A DNA stretch of 64,000 nt from Altererythrobacter sp. (GCA_016793865.1 JAEULJ010000003.1:62001-126000); one strand, 5' to 3'. Positions 7,958 to 17,228 are shown, numbered from the stretch's first letter. Notes: generated by a model not told the origin, from the sequence alone. Made by a program: numbers and translations.

Positions 7958-9385
7958 TCAGCCCAGGGCGGAAGTACCGAGGAAATCGGGCTGCGGCCCG
8001 TTCCAGACGCCCGCTGCCACCGGATCCTCGCGCATATCCTCACGCGGTTCTGCGCCGCGGCGGGGCGCGGCAGGCGCTTCGTCGCGCGGACGGCGGGGGG
8101 CGGATGATTCATCGCGCCGCCGGCGGGGCTCCCGCGGCTCGCGCTGCTCCTCGCCGCGCTCCGCGCGCGACGAACGCGGCCGATCTTCCTCCGCGGTGCG
8201 CTGTGCGGTCCGCGCTTCAGGCGCGCGCTCGCGGGCCGGCTCCTCACGCGGACGCAGTTCGACGCGAACATCCTTCTGGCCGAAGATCGCGATCTCGCTG
8301 CCAGTCAGTTTCTCGATGTTTTCAATCGCTTCGGCGTCTTCCTTCGCAACCAGTGTGAAGGCGCGGCCCTTGGCCCCCGCGCGGCCCGTGCGGCCGATGC
8401 GGTGGACATAATCGTCGGGATGCCAGGGAGTGTCGAAGTTGAAGACGTGGCTCACGCCCTTGATGTCGAGACCACGCGCCGCGACGTCGCTGGCGACGAG
8501 GATGTTGATCTCGCCCCCCTTGAACCGGGCGAGTTCGCGAAGCCGGCTGGCCTGGTCCATATCGCCGTGAATCTCTCCTGACGAGAAGCCGTAGCTTTGC
8601 AGGCTCTTGTTGACTTCCCTCACCGTGGTCTTGCGGTTGGCGAAGATGATCGCGGTTTCGACCAGATCGTGCTTCAGCAGCCAACGCAGAGTCTCGCGCT
8701 TGGCGCGGCTTTCGGTCTTCACCTTGAAGGCGGTGATATCCTTGTTGGTGGAGGCCGCCCGGCTCACTTCGATGCGCTTGGGGTTCTTGAGGAACTTCTT
8801 CGCCAGCTTCTCGATGGGCGGCGGCATGGTGGCCGAGAACAGCATGGTCTGCCGGCTTTCCGGCAGCTTGGAGCAGATGAACTCGATGTCGGGGATGAAC
8901 CCCATGTCGAGCATCCGGTCGGCTTCGTCTATCACCAGCAGATCGCAGCCGTTGAGCAGGATCTTGCCCCGCTCGAACAGATCCATCAACCGCCCCGGCG
9001 TGGCGATCAGCACGTCCACGCCCTCGTTCAACGCCTTGACCTGATCGCCCATCTGCACGCCGCCGATCAGCAGCGCCATCTTCAGATCGTGGTGCTTGCC
9101 GTATTTCTCGAAGTTCTCCGCAACCTGGGCAGCCAGTTCGCGGGTGGGTTCGAGGATCAGGCTGCGCGGCATCAGCGCGCGGCGGCGGCCATGATCCAGG
9201 ATGTCGATCATCGGGAGCACGAAACTGGCGGTCTTGCCGGTGCCGGTCTGCGCGATGCCGATGATGTCCTTCATCATCAGAACGGGCGGGATCGCCTCGC
9301 GCTGGATCGCGGTGGGATCGGTATAGCCGGAGGCTTCGACCGCCTGGAGCAGCTTGGGGGAAAGGCCGAGGTCGGCGAAGGACAT
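7958..9385 (-). CDS. rhlE: DEAD-box RNA helicase, RhlE-like
   Basis: 475 residues. An ATP-dependent RNA unwinding enzyme acting in ribosome assembly or RNA turnover. N-terminal Q-motif region (FADLGLSP..YTDPTAIQ), Walker A AQTGTGKT at 45-52, PTRELA, VIDEADRMLD and SATMP follow in order, then helicase domain 2 with DVAARGLDIKGVSHV and HRIGRTGRAG. After about residue 385 there is a long Arg/Glu/Pro-rich tail, typical of RhlE proteins and probably disordered RNA-binding. The RhlE assignment rather than DbpA/SrmB rests on the short N-terminus and the tail. Confidence 0.93.
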   Translation of the reverse strand: MSFADLGLSPKLLQAVEASGYTDPTAIQREAIPPVLMMKDIIGIAQTGTGKTASFVLPMIDILDHGRRRALMPRSLILEPTRELAAQVAENFEKYGKHHDLKMALLIGGVQMGDQVKALNEGVDVLIATPGRLMDLFERGKILLNGCDLLVIDEADRMLDMGFIPDIEFICSKLPESRQTMLFSATMPPPIEKLAKKFLKNPKRIEVSRAASTNKDITAFKVKTESRAKRETLRWLLKHDLVETAIIFANRKTTVREVNKSLQSYGFSSGEIHGDMDQASRLRELARFKGGEINILVASDVAARGLDIKGVSHVFNFDTPWHPDDYVHRIGRTGRAGAKGRAFTLVAKEDAEAIENIEKLTGSEIAIFGQKDVRVELRPREEPARERAPEARTAQRTAEEDRPRSSRAERGEEQREPREPRRRRDESSAPRRPRDEAPAAPRRGAEPREDMREDPVAAGVWNGPQPDFLGTSALG

Positions 9386-9525
9386 GCGGGTGGGATCGCG
9401 ATCTTTGTTAGGGCGGAACAGGCAGTGGACATCCGCCGCCGCGTTTGCGCGGGGGGATGGGCGCGCGCGCCCTCGGCGAAAACCTGCCGAAAGTCAAGAA
9501 ATCCCGGTGCGGGCCGGGCGGCGCG

Positions 9526-10074
9526 TCAGTCGCGCTCGAGGAGTTGGCGGAAGCCGGCGATCCGGCATCGGGCGCCGCTGCGCGCGAGGATGCGATCGCG
9601 ATCGACGCAGAGCCGGCCGTCCGCGTTGGGGCTGTCGACGTAGAAGCCGGAGTAGAAATCGCGCGCCGAGCATGTCTTTTCCAGGTTCGCGGCCACCATC
9701 CGGCGGTCGCGCAGGAACAGCAGCAGCCGCGACCGGCCCTGGGGCTGCCCCCCGGCGATGGCGTTCATGGCGATGCAATCGCCCATCCTGCGTTCCACCA
9801 TCTGCACCGGAGGCGGTGGAGGGGGCGCGAGCGCCGTCAGGTTCTGCCGGGCCGCGCCCGGCATGGGCGCTATCCGCAGGATGATGTGCTGCTCGATGCG
9901 GACCTGCGCGGCGTCCCGGGGCAGCGCCGCGCGGGAAAGGCGCAGCCAGGCCGCCATCGCCCGATCCATGCTCCCCTCCTCCAGCACAGCCTCGTTCGGC
10001 TGGTCGGAAGGCACAGGCGCCTGCGCCGCCAGGGTCGCCGCCATGCTGGCGAGAAAGGCGGACAGGGCGTACAT
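9526..10074 (-). CDS. Small secreted hypothetical protein
   Basis: 182 residues, function unknown. The N-terminus MYALSAFLASMAATLAAQAP looks like a short signal peptide. The middle has a proline run (about 102-108). The C-terminal third has a Cys-containing pattern, with KTCSARDFYSGFYVDSPN, GRLCVDRDRI and GARCRIAGFRQL, suggesting one or two disulfides in the periplasm. It ends in a basic/acidic tail. The ATG at 10074 is chosen because it directly begins the signal peptide; only a weak Shine-Dalgarno (AAGAAA) precedes it. An alternative frame over the same bases is Arg/Pro/Gly-rich and has no signal peptide. Confidence 0.7.
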   Translation of the reverse strand: MYALSAFLASMAATLAAQAPVPSDQPNEAVLEEGSMDRAMAAWLRLSRAALPRDAAQVRIEQHIILRIAPMPGAARQNLTALAPPPPPPVQMVERRMGDCIAMNAIAGGQPQGRSRLLLFLRDRRMVAANLEKTCSARDFYSGFYVDSPNADGRLCVDRDRILARSGARCRIAGFRQLLERD

Positions 10075-10249
10075 CGTTTCTTGCGTCGTCGGCTTTCGCT
10101 GGAAGGCGCACCGTCCCTCGCGAAACGGGTTGCGGGCCTGCCTGTTGCGGCACAAGCTTGAACACCTCCTTAATTCACACCGCGCCGCGCGCCAGTGATA
10201 ACGCTACCCGGGATGGCGCAAGGTCGCCCGATTGTGGCATGCGTGCCGC

Positions 10250-11749
10250 ATGACCATCGCCCCCGACCCCGTCGCCGCAACCGTACCCGCGCCCCATCCG
10301 AGCTTCGCAGGCGAAGCCCTGGCGCTGCTGGGCGCGCGCGGTTTCACGCGCGATCCGGAACTGGTCGAACCCTGGCTGACCGATTGGCGTGGGCGCTATC
10401 GTGGCCGCGCGATCGGCCTGGCCTCCCCCGCGACGACCCGCGAGGTGAGCGATCTGGTGGCGCTGTGCGCCCGCCACGGAGTGCCGATCGTCCCGCAGGG
10501 CGGCAACAGCGGGATGTCCGGTGGGGCCACGCCCGACCAAAGCGGGCATGCGGTTCTGCTTTCGCTACGCCGGATGACCGCCATCCGGGCCTTCGATGTG
10601 GCCGCGCGGCAGATCACCTGCGAGGCGGGCCTTGTGCTCCAAACGCTCCATGAGACCGCCGCCGCCCGGCGGCTGCGCTTTCCGCTGACGCTGGGCGGCA
10701 AGGGTTCGGCCACGATCGGCGGGCTGGTGGCGACCAATGCCGGCGGAACGCAGGTGCTGCGCCACGGGACGATGCGCGCGCAGGTGCTGGGGCTGGAAGC
10801 GGTGCTGGCCGACGGCAGCGTGCTCGACACGCTCACCCCGCTGCGGAAGGACAACCGCGGCTTCGACCTGAAGCAGCTGTTGATCGGGTCGGAGGGCACG
10901 CTCGGCATTGTCACCGCCGCGACGCTGCGCCTCTTGCCCGAGATCGGGGGCAGGACGGTGGCCTGGGCGGGATTGGCCTCCATCGCCGCCGCGCGCCAGC
11001 TCCTGCTCGCCTGCGAGGCCGGCGCGGGGGAGGTGCTGGAAGGCTTCGAGGTGCTGCCCGCGCATTCGCTGGCCGCCGTGCTCGCCCATGTGCCCGGCGC
11101 GCGGGCGCCGCTGCCGGGCGCGCATGGCTGGCACGCGCTGATCGAGCTGACCGCGCCAGCGGGCGAGGCCGAGCGGCTGCCGGCGCTGGCGGAGACCATT
11201 CTCGCCCGCGCCATCCAGGACGGTGTGGTGGAGGATGCGGTCATCGCCGCCAGCGAGGCCCAGGCGGAGGCATTCTGGCTGCTGCGCGACGAGATCGCGC
11301 CCGCCGAGCGCGCGCTCGGCCCCGCCATGCAGCACGACATCTCCGTCCCCGTCGCCAGCATGGCCGATTTCGTCGCCGCCGCGGGCCCTCAGGTCGAAGC
11401 GCGCTTTCCCGGCACGCGTGCGGTCGCCTTCGGGCATCTGGGCGACGGCAATGTCCATTTCCATGTGCTCGCCCCCACCGGGGCGGAGCGCGGCTTATGG
11501 GAGCGGCAGGAAGGCAAGGCGATCAGCGCCTTCGTCCACGATCTGGTGAGCGCATGGCATGGGTCGATCAGCGCCGAACATGGAATCGGCCAGATGAAGG
11601 TCGCGGAACTGGCTCGACTGGGCGATCCGGCGCATCTGGCGGTCTTGCGCGCCGTCAAGCAGGCGCTCGATCCCCACGGATTGCTCAATCCCGGCAAGTT
11701 GGTGCCGCCAGCGCCGGGCGCGCTTGCAGACGCGAGCGCGAGGCCTTAA
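10250..11749 (+). CDS. FAD-binding oxidoreductase, GlcD / D-2-hydroxyacid dehydrogenase type
   Basis: 499 residues. VAO-family flavoprotein with an N-terminal PCMH FAD-binding domain (IVPQGGNSGMSGG at about 80-92; LGGKGSATIGGLVATNAGG and LLIGSEGTLGIVT further on) and a C-terminal FAD-oxidase cap with HLGDGNVHFHVL and SAEHGIG, the usual metal/substrate-binding histidines. Relatives oxidise D-lactate, glycolate or D-2-hydroxyglutarate and pass electrons to a quinone or electron-transfer flavoprotein. No Fe-S subunit gene is adjacent, which argues against a classical GlcDEF complex. The ATG at 10250 (MTIAPDPV) is preferred over one six codons upstream. Confidence 0.88.
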   Translation: MTIAPDPVAATVPAPHPSFAGEALALLGARGFTRDPELVEPWLTDWRGRYRGRAIGLASPATTREVSDLVALCARHGVPIVPQGGNSGMSGGATPDQSGHAVLLSLRRMTAIRAFDVAARQITCEAGLVLQTLHETAAARRLRFPLTLGGKGSATIGGLVATNAGGTQVLRHGTMRAQVLGLEAVLADGSVLDTLTPLRKDNRGFDLKQLLIGSEGTLGIVTAATLRLLPEIGGRTVAWAGLASIAAARQLLLACEAGAGEVLEGFEVLPAHSLAAVLAHVPGARAPLPGAHGWHALIELTAPAGEAERLPALAETILARAIQDGVVEDAVIAASEAQAEAFWLLRDEIAPAERALGPAMQHDISVPVASMADFVAAAGPQVEARFPGTRAVAFGHLGDGNVHFHVLAPTGAERGLWERQEGKAISAFVHDLVSAWHGSISAEHGIGQMKVAELARLGDPAHLAVLRAVKQALDPHGLLNPGKLVPPAPGALADASARP

Positions 11750-11832
11750 AGGCCCGCTCGCGTCGTGCCGCGCCTTACGGCCGCTGGCGCGTCATCCCCG
11801 CTCAAGCGCGATCTTTTTTCCGGAGAGTTCTC

Positions 11833-12618
11833 ATGGCCAGTGCGCCGCAGCCCACCCTGCCCCTGTTCTACAACGATCTGATGCCCCTCAACAGCCGCGA
11901 CCATGCGGGCTGGAAGACTCGCAGCATCGATTCGGCCGAGTTCATGAAGAATGCCCACGCCATTCCGCTGACCGTGGACGAATTCATCGACGCCCAGCGC
12001 GACCTGCCGATCGTGTTCTCGGCCGGCCCGGATCCGCTGCCGCTGGCGCTGATGGGCCTCAACGAAGGCGTAAACACCTTCGTGGACGATCAGGGCAAGA
12101 TCAACGATCCGGTCTACCTGCCCGCCTATATTCGCCGCTATCCGTTCCTGCTCGCCAAGCTCGAGCCCGAAGCCACCGAGCTGTCGCTGTGCTTCGACCC
12201 GACATCCGACGCGCTGGGCGAACATGCCGAGGGCGATCCGCTGTTCGGCGAGGACGCGCAGCCCAGCGCGAACACCAATCGCATCCTTGAGTTCTGCGAT
12301 TCCTTCGAGCAGGCCGGCCAGCGCACCAAGGCGTTCGTCGACGAGCTCATGGCCAACGAACTGCTGATGGACGGCGAGATGTCGATCTCGCTCAACGATC
12401 AGCCTGAGCAGGCCTACACCTATCGCGGCTTCCAGATGATCAACCGCGAGAAGCTGGCGGAAATTCCCGCCGACAAGCTGGAGACGTGGCACAAGAACGG
12501 TCTCCTGCCACTCATCTATGCCCATCTCTTCTCGCTCGACCAGATGCGCAAGATCTTCAGCCGCCAGGTGGCCCAGGGCAAGGGGCCCGAAATCCCGGGC
12601 GCGCCAGCCGCCAACTGA
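11833..12618 (+). CDS. sapC: SapC family protein
   Basis: 261 residues. SapC-family proteins are named after an S-layer-associated gene in Campylobacter; in alphaproteobacteria their role is unproven and they often occur near TonB receptors or 2OG oxygenases. Family features visible: LPLFYNDLMPLNSRDHAGW near the start, the IPLTVDEFIDAQRDLPIVFS block, and YLPAYIRRYPFLL. No signal peptide or transmembrane helix is evident, so it is probably cytoplasmic. The ATG at 11833 has GGAGAG about 8 bases upstream. A 195-base structured stretch with an intrinsic terminator follows. Confidence 0.88.
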   Translation: MASAPQPTLPLFYNDLMPLNSRDHAGWKTRSIDSAEFMKNAHAIPLTVDEFIDAQRDLPIVFSAGPDPLPLALMGLNEGVNTFVDDQGKINDPVYLPAYIRRYPFLLAKLEPEATELSLCFDPTSDALGEHAEGDPLFGEDAQPSANTNRILEFCDSFEQAGQRTKAFVDELMANELLMDGEMSISLNDQPEQAYTYRGFQMINREKLAEIPADKLETWHKNGLLPLIYAHLFSLDQMRKIFSRQVAQGKGPEIPGAPAAN

Positions 12619-12652
12619 GGGCGTGCGACAGGGCGTTGCTGTCGCGCGCCCT
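12618..12652 (+). other. Strong hairpin immediately after the sapC stop
   Basis: AGGGCGTGCGACAG (12618-12631) pairs with CTGTCGCGCGCCCT (12639-12652) around a 7-base loop, with one G-U pair. There is no T tract after it, so it is more likely an mRNA-stabilising or processing hairpin than a terminator by itself. Confidence 0.6.
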
Positions 12653-12666
12653 GAAATGGCTTTCGC

Positions 12667-12813
12667 GTTTGCCACCCCTTGCAAACAGGCGCGCGCAACG
12701 CCACTTCAACCATGCCGGGCAGTGCTACCCTCATGGCCCGCCCGGTGTGCACGCGAGTGCACTTCCTCCCTGAACCTCGGCCACCTCGTGCTCCATGCAC
12801 GAGGTGGTTTTTT
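12667..12813 (+). ncRNA. Candidate small RNA or structured 3' UTR downstream of sapC
   Basis: No gene lies here on the plus strand. The stretch contains three hairpins in series: GTTTGC/GCAAAC (12667-12686), GTGCAC/GTGCAC with a GCGA tetraloop (12747-12762), and the intrinsic terminator at 12781-12813. Between the last two is an unpaired CTTCCTCCC (12762-12770), a pyrimidine/anti-Shine-Dalgarno-like motif of the sort used by trans-acting alphaproteobacterial sRNAs. No convincing own promoter was found, so a processed sapC 3' UTR is equally possible. Confidence 0.3.
12781..12813 (+). terminator. Intrinsic terminator after sapC
   Basis: A perfect 11-bp stem CCACCTCGTGC / GCACGAGGTGG with a 5-base loop is followed directly by six T residues. 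It is a textbook rho-independent terminator for plus-strand transcription. The T tract overlaps the stop codon of the convergent N-formylglutamate amidohydrolase gene. Confidence 0.92.
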
Positions 12814-13753
12814 ATTCGGCAGCGCGCAGGAAGCGTTCGGGATCGCCGTTCGTGGCCACTTCGCTTGCCAGGGCGCGCACCACGCCGGCAAGCGCCCGCG
12901 CGACGGCGGACAGGCGCGGGGCCGGCTGATCGAGGCGCGCATCCAGATAGCTGGCCCGGCACACCTCGATCTGGAGCGCGTGCACTCCGCGCCGCGGCGC
13001 GCCATGCCGGTCGAGGGCATATCCGCCCGAATAGGGCCTGTTGTGCGCCGCGCGCCGGCCCATCGCGGCCAGCCGGTGCAGGACCAACGCCGAGTAGGCC
13101 GGCGAGCAGGACGCACCGAAGCGGTCGCCGAGCACGAATTCCGCTTCGCCTCCGCCAGTCGGCACCGTCACGGCGCCGTCGCGGTCGGTCGCCGGGCGCA
13201 GCGGAGGCATCGAGTGCAGATCGATCAGCAGGGCCGCACCCCAGCGGTCGCGCAGCCGTTCCAGCGTGGCCGCGATGGCGGCATGATAAGGCCGGTGTAT
13301 CGCGGCGATCCGCGCTTCCAGCTCCGCCGCAGCCAGGCGCTGTCGCCACAGCTCGCCCACCCCCGGCAGACGCCGCGGGACCAGCCCGAGCCCGCTCCGC
13401 GCACGGCGGTTGGCAGCCGAATGCGGCACCCGGCGCGTAGGCCCCCCGGCGATCATGGACCAGTCGACATCGTCCGGCGCGCGGTTGAGATCGATCATCG
13501 CGCGTGGGGCGCGCGCCACCAGCAACGCGGCGCCGGTCGCCCGGGCCACCGCCGCGCCGATCATGTCGACGTGGCGGTCTTCGAGGCGGCCCGGCCCGCA
13601 GGACGGATCGCGCATCGCCGCCAGCACCTCAGGGGGATAGTCGCGCCCGGCGTGGGGCACCGCAATCAGGATCGGCGCCGGCAGGTTATCGGGAACGGAC
13701 AGGGTAAAGGACGCCCCGCCCGCCCCGCCCGGGTTCTTCTCACCCTCAGCCAT
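12812..13753 (-). CDS. N-formylglutamate amidohydrolase family protein
   Basis: 313 residues. The family hydrolyses N-formylglutamate to glutamate and formate (the HutG route of histidine degradation) or acts on related N-acyl substrates; it has a Zn-peptidase-like fold. Visible: ILIAVPHAGRDYPPEV near the N-terminus, APRAMIDLNRAPDDVDW, ALLIDLHSMPP and GGYALDRHG, all typical of the FGase family. No other hut genes are nearby, so the physiological substrate is uncertain. Start: the ATG at 13753 (MAEGEKNP) is preceded by a GGATGG-like sequence; an ATG at 13771 is nearly as good. Its stop codon sits in the T tract of the convergent sapC terminator. Confidence 0.88.
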   Translation of the reverse strand: MAEGEKNPGGAGGASFTLSVPDNLPAPILIAVPHAGRDYPPEVLAAMRDPSCGPGRLEDRHVDMIGAAVARATGAALLVARAPRAMIDLNRAPDDVDWSMIAGGPTRRVPHSAANRRARSGLGLVPRRLPGVGELWRQRLAAAELEARIAAIHRPYHAAIAATLERLRDRWGAALLIDLHSMPPLRPATDRDGAVTVPTGGGEAEFVLGDRFGASCSPAYSALVLHRLAAMGRRAAHNRPYSGGYALDRHGAPRRGVHALQIEVCRASYLDARLDQPAPRLSAVARALAGVVRALASEVATNGDPERFLRAAE

Positions 13754-13882
13754 GCCATCCAATCCACGCATTTCGGCAGACTGCCCCGGCGCGGGACGGG
13801 GGCCAAGCCCCCTCGTCCATAGTGTCGCATTTTTTGCTAACGCCACCGAGATTTCTTAATGAGGAAGAGGTAAGGGGGCGCC

Positions 13883-14272
13883 ATGACCGACAATTTCCGT
13901 GCGCGAATCCTGCTCGCAGAAGACGATGTCGCGATGCGCACCTATCTTGAACGGGCGCTTTGCAACGCCGGCTTCGTGGTCGATTCGGTCGATCGTGGCA
14001 CCGCGGCGCTCCCTCTGCTCAGGACCACGGACTACGACCTTCTGCTCTCCGACATCGTGATGCCGGAAATGGACGGGATCGAGCTGGCGCAGAAATGCAA
14101 CGAGATCAGCCCGCAGACCAAGGTCATGTTCATCACCGGCTTCGCAGCGGTAACGCTCAAGGCCAGCCGCGAGCAACCGCAGGCGAAAGTGCTGTCCAAG
14201 CCCTTCCACCTCAAGGACCTGGTGCTGGAGGTCGAACGGCTGCTTGGGGACCGGCGCTCGGCCACGCTCTGA
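13883..14272 (+). CDS. cpdR: Single-domain response regulator CpdR
   Basis: 129 residues consisting of one receiver domain. ILLAEDDVAMRTYL carries the acidic pocket, the phospho-acceptor is Asp57 in LLLSDIVMPEMDG, and FITGFAAVTLKAS and LSKPFHLKDLVLEVERLL match CpdR closely. In Caulobacter unphosphorylated CpdR primes ClpXP for degradation of CtrA and other targets, and it is phosphorylated by the CckA-ChpT relay; cckA lies 16 kb away in this window. The ATG has a strong Shine-Dalgarno-rich leader (GAGGAAGAGG). There is no output domain, as expected for this family. Confidence 0.93.
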   Translation: MTDNFRARILLAEDDVAMRTYLERALCNAGFVVDSVDRGTAALPLLRTTDYDLLLSDIVMPEMDGIELAQKCNEISPQTKVMFITGFAAVTLKASREQPQAKVLSKPFHLKDLVLEVERLLGDRRSATL

Positions 14273-14312
14273 CCGGAATGGGAAAGTAGTCGCGCCCAAG
14301 GCAGCGCGCCTC

Positions 14313-14341
14313 TTGCACGGGTTGGGAAGCGCGGCTAAGTG
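14313..14341 (+). promoter_or_regulatory. Predicted tRNA-Val promoter
   Basis: TTGCAC (14313-14318), 17-base spacer, TAAGTG (14336-14341). The -10 context CGGCTAAGTG is identical to the one found upstream of tRNA-Pro (40550). It predicts a start about 38 bases before the tRNA. Confidence 0.5.
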
Positions 14342-14385
14342 GCGCGCCTGCCGTCGCCGGTGAGCGGCTGCAAGACCGATGGTGC

Positions 14386-14460
14386 GGGCGTATAGCTCAG
14401 TGGTAGAGCACTATGTTGACATCGTAGGGGTCGCAAGTTCAATCCTTGCTACGCCCACCA
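14386..14460 (+). tRNA. tRNA-Val (anticodon GAC)
   Basis: 75 bases including an encoded CCA. The acceptor stem GGGCGTA pairs with TACGCCC; the D arm has GCTCAGTGGTAGAGC; the anticodon stem CTATG/CGTAG encloses the loop TTGACAT with anticodon GAC; the T arm has GTTCAAT. All four stems can be drawn by hand. It sits between cpdR and a terminator, on its own promoter. Confidence 0.96.
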
Positions 14461-14485
14461 TCGGATCCTCAGGCAGTTGTGAAGA

Positions 14486-14517
14486 AAGCCCCGTAGGTCA
14501 CTGACCTTGCGGGGTTT
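14486..14517 (+). terminator. Terminator after tRNA-Val
   Basis: An AAGCCCCG-type arm pairs with GCGGGGTTT across an inner GGTCACTGACC palindrome, followed by a short TTTC. The T tract is weak but the stem is long and directly follows the tRNA. Confidence 0.65.
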
Positions 14518-14540
14518 CTCGTATCGGACGGGGTCGCGTG

Positions 14541-15830
14541 TCAGGCGGGCCGGCGCGCAAAGATGCCGAAGCCCAGGATGATCGCATAGCACAGCGCCGG
14601 CAGCGTCAGCGCCGCCGCCAGCCCCACATTGTCCGCCAGCGCGCCATAGATCGCCGGGACGATCGCCCCGCCGGCGATGGCGACATTGATGATGCCGGAG
14701 CCATCCGCCGCGCGCGGGCCGAGCTTCTCACACGCCAGCGTGAAGATGGTCGGGAACATGATCGAATTCATCAGCCCCACCGCCAGCAGCGTATAGCCTG
14801 CCAGCGCGCCCGTGGAATTGGCCGAGATCGCGATGAGCGTGATCGCCCCGGCGCACACCGTCGCCAGCAGCAGCCCGGGGCTGACCATCCGCAACAGGCC
14901 CGAGCCGATGAAGCGGCCGATCAGCGCGCCACCCCAGTAGATGGAGATCAGCTTGCCGGCTTCCTGCTCCGGCAGGGCAAGAACATTGGCCTGCATGAGA
15001 TAGTTCACGATGAAGCTGCCGATGGCGACCTCCGCCCCGACATAGAGGAAGATGCAGGCGGCGCCGTAGCCGAAGCGCGGCCGCCGCAGCAGCGCCAGCC
15101 CCTCGGCCAGCGTGGTGGTCTCGTGCCGCTCGCCCTTGAGGCGGTTGCGGAACATCCACACCACGCCCGCAACCACAGCCAGCGCCGCGGCGAGGCCGAG
15201 ATAGCCCTTCACGATGGCCTGGCTCTCGGCGGTCCGGTAGGCGGCGAGCTCGGCACCGGAAAGCTGGGCTGCGGTGACCGTGGCCAGGCTTCCCAGGATC
15301 AGGATCGCGCCGACATAGGGGAAGATCGTGGTGCCCAGCGAGTTGAACGCCTGCGCGAAGGTGAGCCGGCTGTGCGCCGTCCGCGGCGGGCCGAGCACGC
15401 TGATGAGCGGATTGGCCACGATCTGGACCAGCACCACCCCGGTCGCGAGGATGAAATAGGCGAACAGGAACACGCCGAACACCGCCGACTGGCTCGCCGG
15501 GATGAACAGCAGGCAGCCAACCATCATCGTCAGCAGCCCGGCCACCGCGCCGCGCATATAGCCGATGCGCTTGACGAAGCGCGCACCCGGGATGCCGACC
15601 ACTGCATAGGCGATGAAGAAGCAGAACTGCACCAGGCTCGCCTCGAAGAAGCTGAGCGTGAACAGCTCCTTGAGCTTGGGAATGATGACGTCGTTGAGGC
15701 TGGTGATGCCACCGAAGATGAAGAACAGCGCGAACACGAAGTAGTTCAGGCCGGGCGCGTCCACCGGCGAGCCACCATCCTCCACCGGATTGGGATCGGT
15801 GCTCGAACTGACGGACGGGGCAATGGCCAT
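14541..15830 (-). CDS. Sugar MFS transporter, FucP / glucose-galactose permease type
   Basis: 429 residues with about 12 transmembrane helices. It belongs to the FucP-like proton:sugar symporters of the inner membrane. Family signatures seen: [19 protein letters not shown] in helix 1, the [17 protein letters not shown] segment, [18 protein letters not shown] with the conserved NP...G region, and [20 protein letters not shown] near the C-terminus. The ATG at 15830 is chosen because GGGAGGAGAT lies at the right distance upstream. It is divergent from icd and has no sugar-catabolic neighbours, so the exact sugar is unknown. Confidence 0.9.
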   Translation of the reverse strand: MAIAPSVSSSTDPNPVEDGGSPVDAPGLNYFVFALFFIFGGITSLNDVIIPKLKELFTLSFFEASLVQFCFFIAYAVVGIPGARFVKRIGYMRGAVAGLLTMMVGCLLFIPASQSAVFGVFLFAYFILATGVVLVQIVANPLISVLGPPRTAHSRLTFAQAFNSLGTTIFPYVGAILILGSLATVTAAQLSGAELAAYRTAESQAIVKGYLGLAAALAVVAGVVWMFRNRLKGERHETTTLAEGLALLRRPRFGYGAACIFLYVGAEVAIGSFIVNYLMQANVLALPEQEAGKLISIYWGGALIGRFIGSGLLRMVSPGLLLATVCAGAITLIAISANSTGALAGYTLLAVGLMNSIMFPTIFTLACEKLGPRAADGSGIINVAIAGGAIVPAIYGALADNVGLAAALTLPALCYAIILGFGIFARRPA

Positions 15831-15941
15831 GCGCTGTATCTCCTCCCAAGGCGATCTGATGCCGCCGAAAACCTTGTGCCGCCCGATGTGAACGTTCGCA
15901 ACAAACAATTGCGATGTATCAGCACCCAGCGGGCCATCGCC

Positions 15942-15969
15942 TTGCGCGCGCCCGACCCTCTGCTAAAGC
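15942..15969 (+). promoter_or_regulatory. Predicted icd promoter
   Basis: TTGCGC (15942-15947), 16-base spacer, TAAAGC (15964-15969), predicting a leader of about 30 bases before the icd ATG. The layout agrees with other promoters in this window. Confidence 0.4.
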
Positions 15970-16004
15970 GCCGCCAACCCTTACGCCAGCCTCACGGGAC
16001 CAGC

Positions 16005-17228
16005 ATGCAGAAAATCAAGGTAGCCAAGCCCGTCGTCGAACTCGACGGCGACGAGATGACCCGTATCATCTGGCAGTGGATTCGCGAGCGGCTGATCCTG
16101 CCCTACCTCGATGTCGATCTGCGATATTACGATCTCTCGGTCGAGAAGCGCGACGAGACCGAGGACCGGATCACGGTCGACGCCGCCAATGCCATCAAGG
16201 AGCACGGCGTTGGCGTGAAATGCGCCACCATCACGCCGGACGAGGCACGGGTGGAGGAATTCAGCCTCAAGAAGATGTGGAAGAGCCCCAACGGCACCAT
16301 CCGCAACATCCTGGGCGGCGTGGTTTTCCGCGAGCCGATCGTGATCGACAACGTGCCGCGGCTGGTGCCCGGCTGGACCGATCCCATCGTGGTCGGCCGC
16401 CATGCCTTTGGCGACCAGTATCGCGCCACCGACACGCGCATCCCCGGCCCCGGCAAGCTGCGGCTCGTGTTCGAGGGCGAGGACGGCCAGAACCTCGACC
16501 TCGAGGTGTTCGATTTCCCCTCCAGTGGCGTCGCCATGGCGATGTACAACCTCGACGACAGCATCCGCGATTTCGCCCGCGCGAGCTTCAACTACGGCCT
16601 CTCGCTCGGCTGGCCGGTGTATCTCTCCACCAAGAACACGATCTTGAAGGCCTATGACGGGCGCTTCAAGGATCTGTTCCAGGAGGTTTTCGATGCAGAG
16701 GGCTTCAAGGAGAAATTCGCTGCGGCGGGCATCACCTACGAGCACCGCCTGATCGACGACATGGTCGCGAGCGCGCTCAAGTGGAGCGGCAAGTTCGTCT
16801 GGGCCTGCAAGAACTATGACGGCGATGTCCAGTCCGATACCGTGGCCCAGGGCTTCGGCAGCCTTGGCCTGATGACCAGCGTGCTGATGACGCCGGACGG
16901 CAAGACCGTGGAGGCCGAGGCCGCGCACGGCACCGTGACCCGCCATTATCGCCAGCACCAGCAGGGCAAGGCGACCAGCACCAACCCCATCGCGAGCATC
17001 TTCGCCTGGACCCGCGGGCTGATGTATCGCGGCAAGTTCGACGGCACGCCCGAGGTGGTGAAGTTCGCCGAAACGCTGGAGCGCGTCTGCATTCAGACGG
17101 TCGAGAGCGGCAAGATGACCAAGGACCTGGCGCTGCTGATCGGGCCGAACCAGGCGTGGATGACCACCGAGCAGTTCTTCGAGGCGATCGTCGAGGGGCT
17201 CGAGAAGGAAATGGCGAGCTGGGCCTAA
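16005..17228 (+). CDS. icd: NADP-dependent isocitrate dehydrogenase
   Basis: 407 residues. Oxidative decarboxylation of isocitrate to 2-oxoglutarate in the TCA cycle, producing NADPH. The length and motifs match the homodimeric eukaryote-like class common in alphaproteobacteria, not the E. coli class: [12 protein letters not shown] near the start, [12 protein letters not shown] substrate-binding loop, [10 protein letters not shown], and [14 protein letters not shown]. The ATG at 16005 begins the conserved N-terminus [17 protein letters not shown]; the long reading frame upstream is shadow of the divergent transporter. No strong Shine-Dalgarno is visible. Confidence 0.97.
   Translation: MQKIKVAKPVVELDGDEMTRIIWQWIRERLILPYLDVDLRYYDLSVEKRDETEDRITVDAANAIKEHGVGVKCATITPDEARVEEFSLKKMWKSPNGTIRNILGGVVFREPIVIDNVPRLVPGWTDPIVVGRHAFGDQYRATDTRIPGPGKLRLVFEGEDGQNLDLEVFDFPSSGVAMAMYNLDDSIRDFARASFNYGLSLGWPVYLSTKNTILKAYDGRFKDLFQEVFDAEGFKEKFAAAGITYEHRLIDDMVASALKWSGKFVWACKNYDGDVQSDTVAQGFGSLGLMTSVLMTPDGKTVEAEAAHGTVTRHYRQHQQGKATSTNPIASIFAWTRGLMYRGKFDGTPEVVKFAETLERVCIQTVESGKMTKDLALLIGPNQAWMTTEQFFEAIVEGLEKEMASWA

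Noticed and set aside
9354-10161. Plus-strand frames over the small secreted protein
   Set aside because: They lack a signal peptide or any family motif, while the minus-strand frame has a signal peptide and an ordered Cys pattern.
13828-13870. A CtrA-type TTAA-N7-TTAA site upstream of cpdR
   Set aside because: There is a TTAA at about 13856 near a GCTAAC, but spacing and sequence do not fit the CtrA consensus.
14538-16004. A very long plus-strand frame continuous with icd
   Set aside because: It runs antisense through the sugar transporter and is Arg/His/Asp/Gln-rich, the usual mirror of a high-GC gene. icd itself starts at 16005 where the family homology begins.
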